A stretch of DNA of 64,000 bases from Omphiscola glabra (lineage: Eukaryota > Mollusca > Gastropoda > Lymnaeidae): assembly GCA_964017045.1 (NCBI GenBank), contig OZ024794.1:434001-498000 (forward strand), written 5' to 3'. A program made the translations under genes and the position numbers. The notes below the pieces were generated by a model that was given only the letters and a program-made list of their open reading frames with translations, was not told where the DNA came from and made no database searches. This document shows positions 1 to 11,052 of the stretch, one piece after another (position 1 is the first letter of the stretch; every line of letters starts with the position of its first letter).

Positions 1-156
1 AATGGATCCGCCTTGTGTTAGAACGTAAGCAAATCCTCTCTCGATATCTCGGCTAACTCTTCTGGCATCGGGAGAACATTTATTTACATTGACTTAGCAG
101 AGAAGGATTGAAGAGTTTGTTTGTTTAAACCTATTTATCTAGGTGAGTTGGGTGCG
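1..156. other. Low-repeat sequence
   Basis: I see no gene or repeat here. It leads into the TG-rich array that starts near 157. Confidence 0.4.
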
Positions 157-478
157 CGTATGTGTGGTGTTTCTAGAAGTGTATGTACACAAGTGAGGTG
201 TTTCTAGAAGTGTGTGTTCAAGTGAGGAGTTTCTAGATGTGTGTGTTCAAGTGATGTGTTTCTAGATGTGTGTGTTCAAGTGAGGTGTTTCTAGATGTGT
301 GTGTACAATTGATGTGTGTCTTGATGTGTGTGTGTACACAAGTGAGGTGTTTCTAGATGTGTGTGTACAAGTTAGGTGTTTTTGGTGTATGTGTACATAC
401 GTGAGGTGTTTCTAGATGTGTCCGGGTACACAAGTGAGATGTTTCTAGATGTGTGTGTACACAAGTGAGGTGTTCATA
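157..478. repeat. ~29-bp degenerate minisatellite
   Basis: About eleven diverged copies of a TG-rich unit with the core GTGAGGTGTTTCTAGATGTG followed by TGTGTACACAA or TGTGTTCAA. Unit length drifts between about 26 and 31 bp. Most units hold a TCTAGA hexamer. Confidence 0.85.
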
Positions 479-1194
479 GCAGCATTTTGTGCATATAAGA
501 ACACTTTAAAACGTAGTCTCTAAACAAATTTTGTCAGAAAGATTAATCAATGATAAATTAATCATTAGTAATCATTCGCCATAATCGTTGATGTAGCGAG
601 CCTCAATTTCTCTGTATTTCATTTCTTATATGTTACACATTTCCAAAATATATTTACCGTTAAAATCTTATATTTCGCAGCGAAGATGCATCAATTATTT
701 TAATTCCTGTAATCTTGGTTTGGTACAACCCAACATCCGTCAATATCATTAATGGCGAACTCAAAACACATACGTTTTTGAAATACTTTCAATTTCTTGT
801 TTTGTTTAATTTGTTGTAGCTGCCCAGGAAGACTCAGCAGAAGCCTTCTTCTATTATTGCCCCGTCTATAGGAGTAAAAAAAATAGTAGCTTGCCCGTGG
901 TTGCCGCTTATTTTGACCACTTTGGGTTGGTTCCAAGATCATGTTTGTTGTTTCCAAACTCGACGTCAGTGAGTTAATTAAAGCACCCAATAATTTAGTT
1001 TTTAAAATTCAAATTCTCATTTTATTCTGAATACTTTCTTTCCTCTCAATACATGGTTACATCAACCAATTCATATTTACTTAGCCAGACCATGACAACC
1101 ACAAATGATATGTAAGCGGAAATGATATACAACAACCCATTATGCTCTTTTCTCTGCGAAAATAAACATATTTTCCACCGTGATCTTACCCCAA
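479..1194. other. Low-repeat AT-rich spacer
   Basis: No recognisable gene. The longest frame is a 96-codon minus-strand ORF (700-990) rich in Arg, Asn and Gln, with no motif I recognise. I treat it as chance. Confidence 0.4.
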
Positions 1195-2752
1195 ACATAT
1201 CAAGCTTTCATATAACATATCAAGCTTCCATATAACATATCAAGCTTCCATATAACATATCAAGCTTCCATATAACATATCAAGCTTCCATATAACATAT
1301 CAAGCTTCCATATAACATATCAAGCTTCCATATAACATATCAAGGTTCCATATAACATATCAAGCTTCCATATAACATATCAAGCTTCCATATAACATAT
1401 CAAGCTTCCATATAACATATCAAGCTTCCATATAACATATCAAGCTTCCATATAACATATCAAGCTTCCATATAACATATCAAGCTTCCATATAACATAT
1501 CAAGCTTCCATATAACATATCAAGGTTCCATATAACATATCAAGCTTACATATAACATATCAAGCTTCCATATAACATATCAAGCTTCCATATAACATAT
1601 CAAGCGTCCATATAACATATCAAGCTTCCATATAACATATCAATCTTCCATATAACATATCAAGCTTACATATAACATATCAAGCTTCCATATAACATAT
1701 CAAGCTTCCATATAACATATCAAGCTTCCATATAACATATCAAGCTTCCATATAACATATCAAGCTTCCATATAACATATCACGCTTCCATATAACATAT
1801 CAAGCTTCCATATAACATATCAAGCTTCCATATAACATATCAAGCTTCCATATAGCATATCAAGCTTCCATATAACATATCAAGCTGCCATATAACATAT
1901 CAAGCTTCCATATAACATATCAAGCTTCCATATAACATATCAAGCTTCCATATAACATATCAAGGTTCCATATAACATATCAAGCTTCCATATAACATAT
2001 CAAGCTTCCATATAACATATCAAGCTTCCATATAACATATCAAGCTTCCATATAACATATCAAGCTTCCATATAACATATCAAGCTTCCATATAACATAT
2101 CAAGCTTCCATATAACATATCAAGCTTCCATATAACATATCAAGCTTCCATATAACATATCAAGCTTCCATATAACATATCAAGCTTCCATATAACATAT
2201 CAAGCTTCCATATAACATATCAAGCTTCCATATAACATATCAAGCTTCCATATAACATATCAAGGTTCCATATAACATATCAAGCTTACATATAACATAT
2301 CAAGCTTCCATATAACATATCAAGCTTCCATATAACATATCAAGCGTCCATATAACATATCAAGCTTCCATATAACATATCAATCTTCCATATAACATAT
2401 CAAGCTTACATATAACATATCAAGCTTCCATATAACATATCAAGCTTCCATATAACATATCAAGCTTCCATATAACATATCAAGCTTCCATATAACATAT
2501 CAAGCTTCCATATAACATATCAAGCTTCCATATAACATATCAAGCTTCCATATAACATATCAAGCGTCCATATAACATATCAAGCTTCCATATAGCATAT
2601 CAAGCTTCCATATAACATATCAAGCTGCCATATAACATATCAAGCTTCCATATAACATATCAAGCTTCCATATAACATATCAAGCTTCCATATAACATAT
2701 CAAGCTTCCATATAATATATCAAGCTTCCATATAACATATCAAGCTTCCATA
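1195..2752. repeat. 20-bp minisatellite, ~78 copies, HindIII-type site in most units
   Basis: The unit is CAAGCTTCCATATAACATAT, repeated with almost no length variation. Point variants (CAAGGTT, CAAGCGT, CAATCTT, CAAGCTTACA, TATAGCATAT, CAAGCTGCC) recur in the same order 740 bp (37 units) apart, which shows a higher-order duplication. Most units carry AAGCTT. Confidence 0.97.
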
Positions 2753-2944
2753 TACCTTGTTCCACTATTTCTATTTTTAAAGCATATGTTTGTAAAAATG
2801 TCATAAAATTGTATTTTTGTATGATTAATTTTTCAGATTGCTCTAATTAGTCCTAAGGGAAAGTGTACAACTTGAGCGGTTGTCGAAACGAAATAAGATT
2901 AAAATTTGGTTGTTACTGAAACAAGATTCGTTTGTTACAGAACC
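2753..2944. other. Spacer
   Basis: AT-rich sequence without a feature I can support. It separates the 20-bp and 28-bp arrays. Confidence 0.4.
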
Positions 2945-3212
2945 TAACCCAAGATTTAGTTGCTATTAAATCTAATTACATATTTAGTTGCTATTAAATC
3001 TAACCAAAGATTTAGTTGCTATTAAATCTAACCAAAGATTTAGTTGCTATTAAATCTAATCATAGATTAAGTTGCTATTAAATCTAACCAAAGATTTAGT
3101 TGCTATTAAATCTAACCAAAGATTTAGTTGTTATTAAATGTAACCAAAGATTCATTTGTTACCGAACCTAACCAAAGATTTAGTTGCTATTAAATCTGAC
3201 CAAAGATTCATT
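2945..3212. repeat. 28-bp minisatellite
   Basis: About nine to ten copies of a unit built from GATTTAGTTGCTATTAAATC plus TAACCAAA. Edge units vary (GATTCATTTGTTACCGAACC). The array passes without a spacer into the following GGTTACA repeat. Confidence 0.9.
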
Positions 3213-3835
3213 TCTGTTGGTTACATTTGTGTTGGTTACATTTGTGTTGGTTACAGGTGTGTAGGTTACAGTTATGTTGGTTACTGGTGTGTTAATTACA
3301 GGTGTGTTGGCTACAGGTGTGTGGTTACATTAGTGTTGGTTACATGTGTGTTGGTTACAGGTGTGTAGGTTACAAGTATGTTGGTCCGGTGTGTTAATTA
3401 CAGGTGTGTTGGCTACAGGTGTGTGGTTACAATAGTGTTGGTTACAGGTGTGTTGGTTACAGGTGTGGTCGGTACAGATGTGTTGGATACAAGTCTGTTG
3501 GTTACAGGTGTGTTGTTACAGGTGTGTATATTACATGTGTTATGGTTACAGGTGTGTATATTACATGTGTTATGGTTACAGGTGTGTTGGTTACATGTGT
3601 GTTGGTTACAGGTGTGTTGTTTACAGGTCTGTTGATTACATGTGTGTTGGTTACAGGTTTGTTGATTATAAGTGTGTTGGTTACAGGTGTTGGTTACAGG
3701 TTTGTTGATTACAAGTGTGTTGGTTACAGCTGTGTGGGTTACAGGTGTTGGTTACAGGTTTGTTGATTACAAGTGTGTTGGTTACAGCTGTGTGGGTTAC
3801 AGGTGTTGGTTACAGGTGTGTTGTTTACAGATGTG
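3213..3835. repeat. 15-bp minisatellite (TTGGTTACAGGTGTG)
   Basis: About 40 copies of a 15-bp unit with frequent 3- to 6-bp indels. Because 15 is a multiple of three, overlapping Cys/Val/Gly/Tyr-rich frames stay open in the plus direction. They have no domain and are a by-product of the repeat. Confidence 0.92.
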
Positions 3836-4084
3836 TATCAGTTTATTCTCTAAGTTCACCCTAGAGGGTGTGTTAGTTCAAGTAATAATTGTGGTAATAG
3901 TGAAATCGATTGTGTCCTTGTGTTCGCTTCAGTTTTAGATAGGACACTGATTGTCTTGCGAAATATTTCGTTTGTGCTCAAAACTTTGGTACGTCATATG
4001 TGAGCGGGTAAATAAATGGCGTAGACATCATTTAGTGGTTAGTGCACCCCCCACCTTTACATTAGGACAGGGAATAAGTCGCGG
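3836..4084. other. Low-repeat spacer
   Basis: No gene or repeat recognised between the 15-bp and 51-bp arrays. Confidence 0.4.
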
Positions 4085-4450
4085 GTGGGTGGCAAAAAGA
4101 TACGACATGGCTGGGAGGGGGTGGAACGGAGGTGGCTACGTCGACATGGCTGGGTCCCATAATGGGAAGGTGTGGAACGGAGGTGGCTACGTCGACATGG
4201 CTGGATCCCAAATTGGGAGGGGGGGGGGAACGGAGGTGGCTACTTCGACATGACTGGGTCCCATATTGGGAAGGGGTGGAACGGATGTGGCTACATCGAC
4301 ATGGCTGGGTCCCAAATTGGGAGGGGGTGGAACGGAATTAACTATGTCGACATGGCTGGGTCCCAAATAGGGAGGGGGTTGAACGGAGTTAACTATGTCG
4401 ACATGGCTGGGTCCCATTTTGGGAAGGGGTGGAACGGAGGTGGCAACGAA
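4085..4450. repeat. 51-bp minisatellite, GC-richer than surroundings
   Basis: About seven copies of a 51-bp unit holding GTCGACATGGCTGGGTCCCA followed by a G-rich stretch (GGGAAGGGGTGGAACGGA). Several frames stay open through it on both strands because 51 is divisible by three. One unit has a run of ten G at 4219-4228. Confidence 0.93.
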
Positions 4451-4722
4451 CAAGGGGATCTCATAGTTTCGCGTCTGTTCTAAACAAAATTGTACATGGG
4501 GCTGAGAAAATGTTGTGGGTGTCAGATCAGACGGATTTTATTGAGATCAGAGAAGTGTCTTTAGGATTGTGTGACTTTGAATGTATTACATTAACTTAAA
4601 CTTTGTTTAATTATATTAATTAGGTCAGACATTCTTTCAAATCTTTGCATCAATTGATTGACTTGCCATAATAATGTACCGAGTTCAAAGTTACGGTAAT
4701 GCTGCTAACACCATGAGTTTAG
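4451..4722. other. Spacer
   Basis: AT-rich, no feature recognised. Confidence 0.4.
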
Positions 4723-5034
4723 CACACAAAGTGACACTATGAGTTTACCACACAAAGTGACACCATGAGTTTACCACACAAAGTGACACCATGAGTTTAC
4801 CACACAAAGTGACACCATGAGTTTACCACACAAAGTGACACCATGAGTTTACCACACAAAGTGACACCATGAATTTACCACACCGATGACACCATGAGTT
4901 TATCACACAAAGTGACACCATGAGTTAACACACAAAATGACACCATGAGTTTACCACACCGATTACACCATGAGTTTACCACACAGTGTGACCCCATGAG
5001 TTTTCCACACAAAGTGACACCATGAGTTTACCAC
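4723..5034. repeat. 26-bp minisatellite, left part
   Basis: About twelve copies of a 26-bp unit with the core ACCATGAGTTTACCACACAA then AGTGAC. The array stops in mid-unit at ACCAC (5030-5034), where an LTR-like element is inserted, and resumes at 5797. Confidence 0.93.
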
Positions 5035-5796
5035 TGTGACGGTTTGAGGCTGGACATTGTAAAATTCTTCCACCGTAAACTCGCTACTGTAAAATACTAC
5101 CTGGTTTATTCTTACCGAACCCACTTATCTTGAATCTGGAACTAGGGGAACGTTTCACGCCCCACACCAAACTACCTACGGCTATGATAAGTATTTCGAG
5201 ATTCAGGGACTCTTTCCACACACGATGTATCGCTGGAGAGTCTACTTCCCCCACCGCAGAGATGAACCAGAACCTCTTGGAACAAGAAGTTACCACCTTC
5301 TTCGACCGGGAACGCTTCTTCACTTCGCCTTGATAAGCTCCAAAGACAGGGTCGGAGGACACACTTCTGGAACAGAAGAAACTCCCACACTTACTGATCA
5401 GCTAAGATCAACAGTAAAACTATATAAGACTAAGTCCACATTGATTGAACATACGACCTTGAGCAAATATAGCATTTACAATGATGATACTATCAGTATT
5501 TTAGGGGCACTTGTAGTCCAATAACTCACTAACACAATTTTACTGTATTCCATTTGTATATATATTATGTAACAAAGGAGTAAACTACGAAGTTAAAATG
5601 TAAATACCCTTCGTAAATAAATGCAGTTATTTTCTCCTTTGACAAAGACTTCATTTCAGTCTATATGTATATAGATAGGTTATTATGTCTGTGTGGTAAT
5701 TTGGCTTAATGAAAATAATCCTCTAGACATAGTGCCAATAGAATATCTCATAATCGAGATACGTCTCACATTTAAAACAAACGCCAGATCACCACA
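5035..5796. mobile_element. Solo LTR (762 bp) with 5-bp target duplication
   Basis: The element begins TGTGACGG and ends TCACCACA, so it has TG...CA ends with a 4-bp inverted match (TGTG/CACA). It is flanked on both sides by ACCAC (5030-5034 and 5797-5801). Removing it and one ACCAC restores an uninterrupted 26-bp array unit. Inside are a TATA-like TATATAAG at 5421-5428 and an AATAAA at 5616-5621 on the plus strand, as an LTR needs for initiation and 3' end formation. Short frames inside (for example 99 codons at 5225-5524) match nothing I recognise. No gag or pol sequence is present, so this would be the product of LTR-LTR recombination. The superfamily cannot be told from the LTR alone; a 5-bp duplication fits Gypsy, Copia or BEL-Pao. 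Confidence 0.75.
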
Positions 5797-5875
5797 ACCA
5801 CACAGAGTGCCACCATAAGTTTACCACACCGATGTCACCATGAGATTACCGCACAAAGTGACATTAATCAAAATG
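5797..5875. repeat. 26-bp minisatellite, right part
   Basis: Two to three diverged units (ACCACACAGAGTGCCACCAT and following) continue the array of 4723-5034 in phase on the other side of the LTR. Confidence 0.85.
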
Positions 5876-5904
5876 GTGCCAACGTTTGCAGATTCTTTCT
5901 GGAT

Positions 5905-6085
5905 ATCAACACGGCACTGGATCAACACGGCTCTGAATCATCACTGCTCTGAATCAACATGGCTCTGGATCAACACGGCTCTGTATCAACACGGCTCTGG
6001 ATCAACACTGCTATGAATCAACACTCTTCTGAATCAACACTGCTCTGAATCAACACTCTTCTGAATCAACACCGCTCTGAATGAT
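5905..6085. repeat. 15- to 16-bp minisatellite
   Basis: About eleven copies of GAATCAACACTGCTCT and variants (GGATCAACACGGCTCT, GAATCAACACTCTTCT). Confidence 0.9.
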
Positions 6086-6099
6086 CTTTTGAAAGTATT

Positions 6100-6310
6100 G
6101 AAGTTGGGCTTGTTGATGGGTTTGTTGATGGGTTTGTTGATGGGTTTGTTGATGGGTTTGTTGTTGGGTTTGTTGTTGGGTTTGTTGTTGGGTTTGTTGA
6201 TGTGTTTGTTGATGGGTTTGTTGATGGGTTTGTTGATGGGTTTGTTAATGGGTTTGTTGATGCGTTTGTTTTGGGTTGGTTGATGTGTTTGTTGATGGGT
6301 TTGTTGATGA
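6100..6310. repeat. 12-bp minisatellite (TTGATGGGTTTG)
   Basis: About 17 units, with a block of TTGTTGGGTTTG variants in the middle. The period is four codons, so a Met-Gly-Leu-Leu frame stays open. It is not a credible protein. Confidence 0.93.
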
Positions 6311-6860
6311 CTTTTTAGCTTTTTGGTATGTATGTTCTATGAATTGCAGCAAAAAAAACCCAGGCACCAGAGACTTGTTATCCAATCTTCCTGACGCGCT
6401 ATGGGGTGGTCTTCCCTTGAATTCAATGTAAGTTTTATTCCCCAATTACCATTCTTAAGAAACTCTTGGTTGATCGCTATTGATGTGCTTCCCACAGCAC
6501 TTAACGTTAACTGCTTGTTTTATTGTCAAGGTGTGTGAGGAAAGTGGGGAGAAGGGGGATAATTAGAATTGTCTAATGTGAGGAGCAGACAGCATTCTCT
6601 CCCCTCCATGCAACCACGCCCACTTGCCTGGCTATTCAATTTATTTTACTTTAATTCTTTAAGTCTGATATGTCTTGCGACTTGGGACGTGGGGCCGTGT
6701 TAGTTAACTTTGAAACATTAGTGGTAAGGTCTGGTAGGGTAGGGGAATGCGGGGGGGATTAAAAGGGTGGTGTGGGGTTTGGGGATGTGTGGGGAGAATA
6801 TTGGTGCATTATCAAGATTTGAAGACTTGTTTGTGGGGCGTAGTGGAGGATTGAGTTCTG
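6311..6860. other. Low-repeat spacer
   Basis: No gene recognised. G-rich stretches on the plus strand lie around 6720-6800 (GTGGTGTGGGGTTTGGGGAT). Confidence 0.4.
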
Positions 6861-6885
6861 GGGACGTCAAACGTATGACGGCACA

Positions 6886-7150
6886 CACCTGACGTCAAAT
6901 ATCTGACGTCACACATAGGACGCCACACAACCCTGCTGGCACACATAGAACGCCACACAACCCTGATGGCACACATAGGACGCCACAAGACCCTGATGGC
7001 ACACATGTGATAGGATACGTCTTATGGCACACGTTTGAAGGAAAGATCAGGTGCCGCATATGTCACTCACTTGACGTCACTCATTTGACGTCACACATTT
7101 GACGTCACATATTCGACGTCACACATTCGACGTCACGCATTTGACGTCTG
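6886..7150. repeat. 14-bp TGACGTCA repeat flanking a 30-bp repeat
   Basis: Two related pieces. At 6886-6915 and 7069-7150, TGACGTCACACATT-like units repeat every 14 bp, giving perfect TGACGTCA octamers at 6890, 6904, 7072, 7086 and 7100 and near copies at 7114, 7128 and 7142. Between them, at about 6912-7010, lie three to four copies of a 30-bp unit with GGCACACATAGGACGCCACA. Confidence 0.85.
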
Positions 7151-7227
7151 ACATTCGATTGAAGACATTGACAGAAAAATCAACTTTAAATAATAATTAG
7201 TATTTTTAACTAATTTGTAATTTCGTC

Positions 7228-7342
7228 TTTTGCCACCCGTCCGTGGAAGCCCACACGTCACGTGATGCAGCAATTTAAAAGATTTTTGCCACCCGTCCTT
7301 GGAAGCCCACACGTCACGTGATGTAGCACTTTGAAAGATTAA
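7228..7342. repeat. 56-bp direct duplication
   Basis: TTTTGCCACCCGTCC(G/T)TGG with its following sequence occurs twice, 56 bp apart (TGCCACC at 7231 and 7287). Each copy holds the palindrome TCACGTGA. Confidence 0.92.
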
Positions 7343-7958
7343 TGTTTACATCGCAAGAGTAGAGCAAAATAAGAAGTTGATGTTGTTAAATAGCCAGTAG
7401 GCAACACCTGAGCTCTTCACTTATTAAAGTTATCTTTTTGTTGTATTCCAGTCTCATTTCCTTAAATGCTGATCGGGACATTAACTACAATCTTGGGATA
7501 GTGTACTTTCCATAATTCATGGGTTTTTTTTTTTGGGGGGGGGGGAGATCTAGATGACATCTTTAATGACCGAATGTCAAGTATACTCTACACAGGCGTA
7601 TTGTTTTAGATGACAAGGCTAATGACAAACCTTTTATAAAGAAATTAAATAAAGGGTTGATAATATTAGTGTGAGAAACTGTAGCCATCTTTTGATACAA
7701 AGGCCGTGTCTATTCTTGGACTGTATCACGTTACTGACCTACTTCTAAATGTTTGGGATGAACATTGCTGCGGGGCTACAGAAGACCCACCATCCCGCCA
7801 ATGTGTTTTGTCTCTGAGCAATCCTGGAATGCTTTGAAGTCAACTCCGGTGATGCGAGTTTTAAAACAACCTACATCTGCTTGATGACGTCACCGAACAA
7901 ATTTCATCTATTACTTTTAGGCATGTAGTTAGTGCTACAGTTTTTAAAGAATGAAAAA
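7343..7958. other. Low-repeat spacer
   Basis: No gene recognised. A T11-G11 homopolymer junction lies at 7524-7545. Confidence 0.4.
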
Positions 7959-8640
7959 TTGTAAGTATTATACTTACCGAAGCACACCATTGTAAGTGCT
8001 ATACTTACAGAAGCACACCATTGTAAGTGGTTATACTTACAGAAGCACACCATTGTAAGTGTTTATACTTACAGAAGCACACCATTGTAAGTGGTTATAC
8101 TTACAGAAGCACACCATTGTAAGTGTTTATACTTACAGAAGCACACCATTGTAAGTGGTTATACTTACAGAAGCACACCATTGTAAGTGTTATACTTACA
8201 GAAGCACACCATTGTAAGTGGTCATACTTACAGAAGCATACCATTGTAAGTGGTTATACGTACAGAAGCACACTTTTGTAATTGGTTATACTTACAGAAG
8301 CACACCATTGTAAGTGTTTATACTTACAGAAGCACACCATTGTAAGTGTTATACTTACAGAAGCACACCATTGTAAGTGTTATACTTACAGAAGCACACC
8401 ATTGTAAGTGGTTATACTTACAGAAGCACACCATTGTAAGTGTTTATACTTACAGAAGCACACCATTGTAAGTGGTTATACTTACAGAAGCGCACCATTG
8501 TAAGTGTTATACTTACAGAAGCACACCATTGTAAGTGGTTATACGTACAGAAGCACACCATGGTAATTGGTTATACTTACAGAAGCACACCATTGTAATT
8601 GGTTATACTTACAGAAGCACACCATTGTAAGTGTTTAATT
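7959..8640. repeat. 31/32-bp minisatellite with internal inverted repeat
   Basis: About 21 copies of a unit made of ACTTACAGAAGCACACCATT plus GTAAGTGGTTAT, with GTGTTAT and GTGTTTAT length variants. ACTTAC and GTAAGT are inverted complements, so each unit can form a short hairpin. Units with TACGTACAG recur at two places. Confidence 0.96.
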
Positions 8641-9312
8641 ATAAAAGCATACCACTCGAATAAAAGAAAAACTTACTTTGTCGATTAAGTTACAGTTATT
8701 GGAATGTGATTCTATTTGATTGAGTGTTTAGTTGTCAAGGATTAAAAAAGTTGATTTTCGTTTGTTTAAATAGCAATAAACTGAAGTAAGCGATGGTCCT
8801 CACATTAAGCTTTCGACCCAGAGGATCGTCATGTGAATCTCGCTCAGGGTAAAAGATGTTATCATTTTGTTTGTGAGTAGGTATGTGTTAGTGGGGTTGT
8901 AAAGGACCCGCCTCTGATCTCCCTTTCACTTCTCACATTGTACATGAATCAAAAAGGAGAGAAAGGCGCATTGCGTTGTAGTACTAGATTAGTGATAACA
9001 CTAAAACAAAATCCAGACAAAGCATCAATGGTTTTAAAAAAGTTAAAGGGGAGTTGTACCAAAAGATCTAAAAATTAATGTGTTCCCAAATCTTGTCAGA
9101 AATGACGAAGGTACCCCCCTACCCCACAAGATGTTGTAAAATCACCTTCCTGTAATCACAAACTTATAATTGTTATCAAGAGAATGAGATTGTGCTGGTA
9201 GATGTGTGATTTAAGGAACACAAATTCGTGCGATTTATTTTTTATAAAACATACAGTGTGACATTTTTAAGTGACTTTTTTCCTGTGATATTTTTTCCAC
9301 TTTTCTGTCTAT
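8641..9312. other. Low-repeat spacer
   Basis: No gene, RNA or mobile element recognised. Confidence 0.4.
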
Positions 9313-9771
9313 AACGTTTCATTTCTATAACGCTATATGTCTATAACGCCATATGTCTATAACGCTGTATATCTATAACGCTGTATGTGTATATCGCTGA
9401 AGGTCTATAACGCTCTATGTCTGTAAATATAAATGTCTATAACGCTGTATGTCTATAACTATAAATGTCTATAACGCTGCATAACGCTAAATGTCAATAT
9501 GTCTTTAACGCTAAATGTCTTTAACGCTATACTTCTATAACACTATAAGTCTTTCACGCTACATGCCAATAACGATGTTTCTTTATAACGCTATATGTCT
9601 ATAACTATGAATGTCTATTACGCTATCTGTCTATAACGCTATATGTCTATAACGCTATAACCCTAATATCTGTAACGATTTATATCCATAACGCTATATG
9701 GCTTTTACGCTAAATGTATAACGCTTTCTGTCTATAACACTATTTGTCTATAATGATACATGTCTATAGCG
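9313..9771. repeat. 16-bp minisatellite, left arm (TCTATAACGCTATATG)
   Basis: About 28 diverged copies of TCTATAACGCTATATG. The array is cut at about 9771 by a LINE relic and continues at 11053. Confidence 0.93.
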
Positions 9772-9940
9772 CGAGTTAATCGGGGCCTCATGCAAGGAGA
9801 CTGACAAGCATGTATCCTGTTTAACATCACGCTAGAAAAAAGTTATTTGAAGCATACGCGTAAGGACCAGTGGAACCATAACAAGTTACTTCCAGAGTAA
9901 TACAGAAGAACAACCATCGGGAACCTAGTATAGCCATCCA

Positions 9941-10294
9941 TTGCAGAACCTAGCATACGCAGACGATATATCGGGTAGAAACAGTAATGACATAACTAGA
10001 GCATTCAGGGAACTTGAAAATGCCTCAATCAAAACTGGTCTTGATGTAAATGAACCAAAGACAAAATATATGATAATGTCACGAAACTCCTACGCTGATG
10101 ACAACATCAATACAAACAACCACAAATTTAAGAGAGTGGCTACATTCAAATATCTAAGGGCAACTATAAACGAGCACAATGAAATAATGTTGGAGGTGAA
10201 AGAAAGGATAACAGCAGGCAAACGTTACTATTTCAGCCTACAAAAGCTACTGGGAAGCAAAAACCTCTCAAGGCAAAACAAAGAGACAGTATAA
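9941..10294 (+). pseudogene. Reverse transcriptase fragment (RTE-like LINE)
   Basis: This 117-codon frame is the best preserved part of the LINE relic. It opens just before LAYADDI, whose two Asp residues bind catalytic metal in reverse transcriptases, and ends at KNLSRQNKETV. A full RT domain of this type is several times longer. Upstream RT motifs lie in another frame with a stop between GLMQGD and the next block, and the downstream C-terminal region needs at least one frame change. The fragment is a dead retroelement ORF, not a host gene. Confidence 0.88.
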
Positions 10295-10596
10295 ACCACT
10301 ATCATAAGACCAGTATAGTGAGACTTGGACACTTACCAGAAAAGCAGAAAATCCTCAGAAAAATATACGGCCAAGTGATGGAAAATGATATCTGGAGAAT
10401 CCGTACAAAAACCAAGAGCTTTACCAATTGTACTAAGACCCAACCATAATCGCAACAATAAAAAGGTAGACTGCGCTGGGCAGGACATATTGAAAGTATG
10501 CCGGAATGTAGTAGAGTAGCAAAAGTGATATACAGGCAGAAACCTAGGGGCAGACGACTCAATGGTCGCCCAAGGCTGAGATGGATCGACGATGGT

Positions 10597-10937
10597 TCCC
10601 GGGTGGATGGGACTCGTTAACCCTGGACGGCAACTCATCTAAGAGAAGGCAACTCTGAATTCAAACCCGGCGATGGAGTCCCGATAGGCGGATAGCATTG
10701 ATATAATGAAACATTCCGGCAACTCCCGGGTGGATGGGACTCGTTAACCTTGGACGGCAACTCATCTAAGAGAAGGCAACTCTGAATTCAAACCCGGAGA
10801 TGGGGAGATGGAGTTCACATGCGCCTAACTGGCAGCAGTGATGCCTCTCGAACATCGAACATCGGAGCGCCGTGAGCATGCTACCATAGCATGGAATGAG
10901 CGCTATATAAGTACTCCAATCAATCAATACAATCAAT
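10597..10937 (+). mobile_element. SINE-like element inserted in the LINE, with internal dimer
   Basis: It begins CCCGGGTGGATGGGACTCGT and ends GAGCGCTATATAAGTACTCC followed by a (CAAT)n tail. Its first 75 bp occur twice (10598-10672 and 10728-10800), separated by about 55 bp, so the head is dimeric. The GCGCTATATAA end plus short tandem tail resembles CR1/L2-type 3' ends, which some SINEs share. LINE coding before it stops at WIDD and resumes right after it at VEKDLDQLG, which marks it as an insertion. No clear pol III A and B boxes were checked beyond inspection. Confidence 0.7.
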
Positions 10938-11052
10938 GTAGAGAAGGATTTAGACCAGTTGGGAGACGGAAAGCCATGGATTGTTCCGAATGGAAGGATG
11001 TGGTGGAGCAGGCAAGTCCCTACATGGGCTATAGCGCAACTGATGATGATGA

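Larger units (their letters stand above)
9772..11052 (+). mobile_element. 5'-truncated RTE-like LINE relic inside the 16-bp array
   Basis: Translation shows the end of a non-LTR reverse transcriptase. In order: GLMQGD at about 9790, LFNITLEK at about 9820, the catalytic LAYADDI at about 9943-9965, then a continuous frame to 10294 with ATFKYLRATINE and KERITAGKRYYFSLQKLLGS. A frameshifted tail follows, ending in the GRPRLRWIDD motif near 10590, typical of RTE-type C-termini. The frame resumes at about 10938 with VEKDLDQLG, then SEWKDVVEQA, and the element ends in a short GAT repeat at about 11040-11052. The 5' part of the RT and any endonuclease are missing, as after 5' truncation. Stops and frameshifts make it inactive. 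A SINE-like element is inserted at 10597-10937. The flanks CTATAGCG and CTATAACG may be a target duplication, but the array makes this ambiguous. The RTE assignment is from motif memory. Confidence 0.85.

Noticed and set aside
700..990. 96-codon minus-strand ORF
   Set aside because: Low-complexity composition, no domain, and no other coding signal around it.
5084..5524. Overlapping ORFs on both strands as genes
   Set aside because: They lie inside the solo LTR, and no protein similarity is recognisable.
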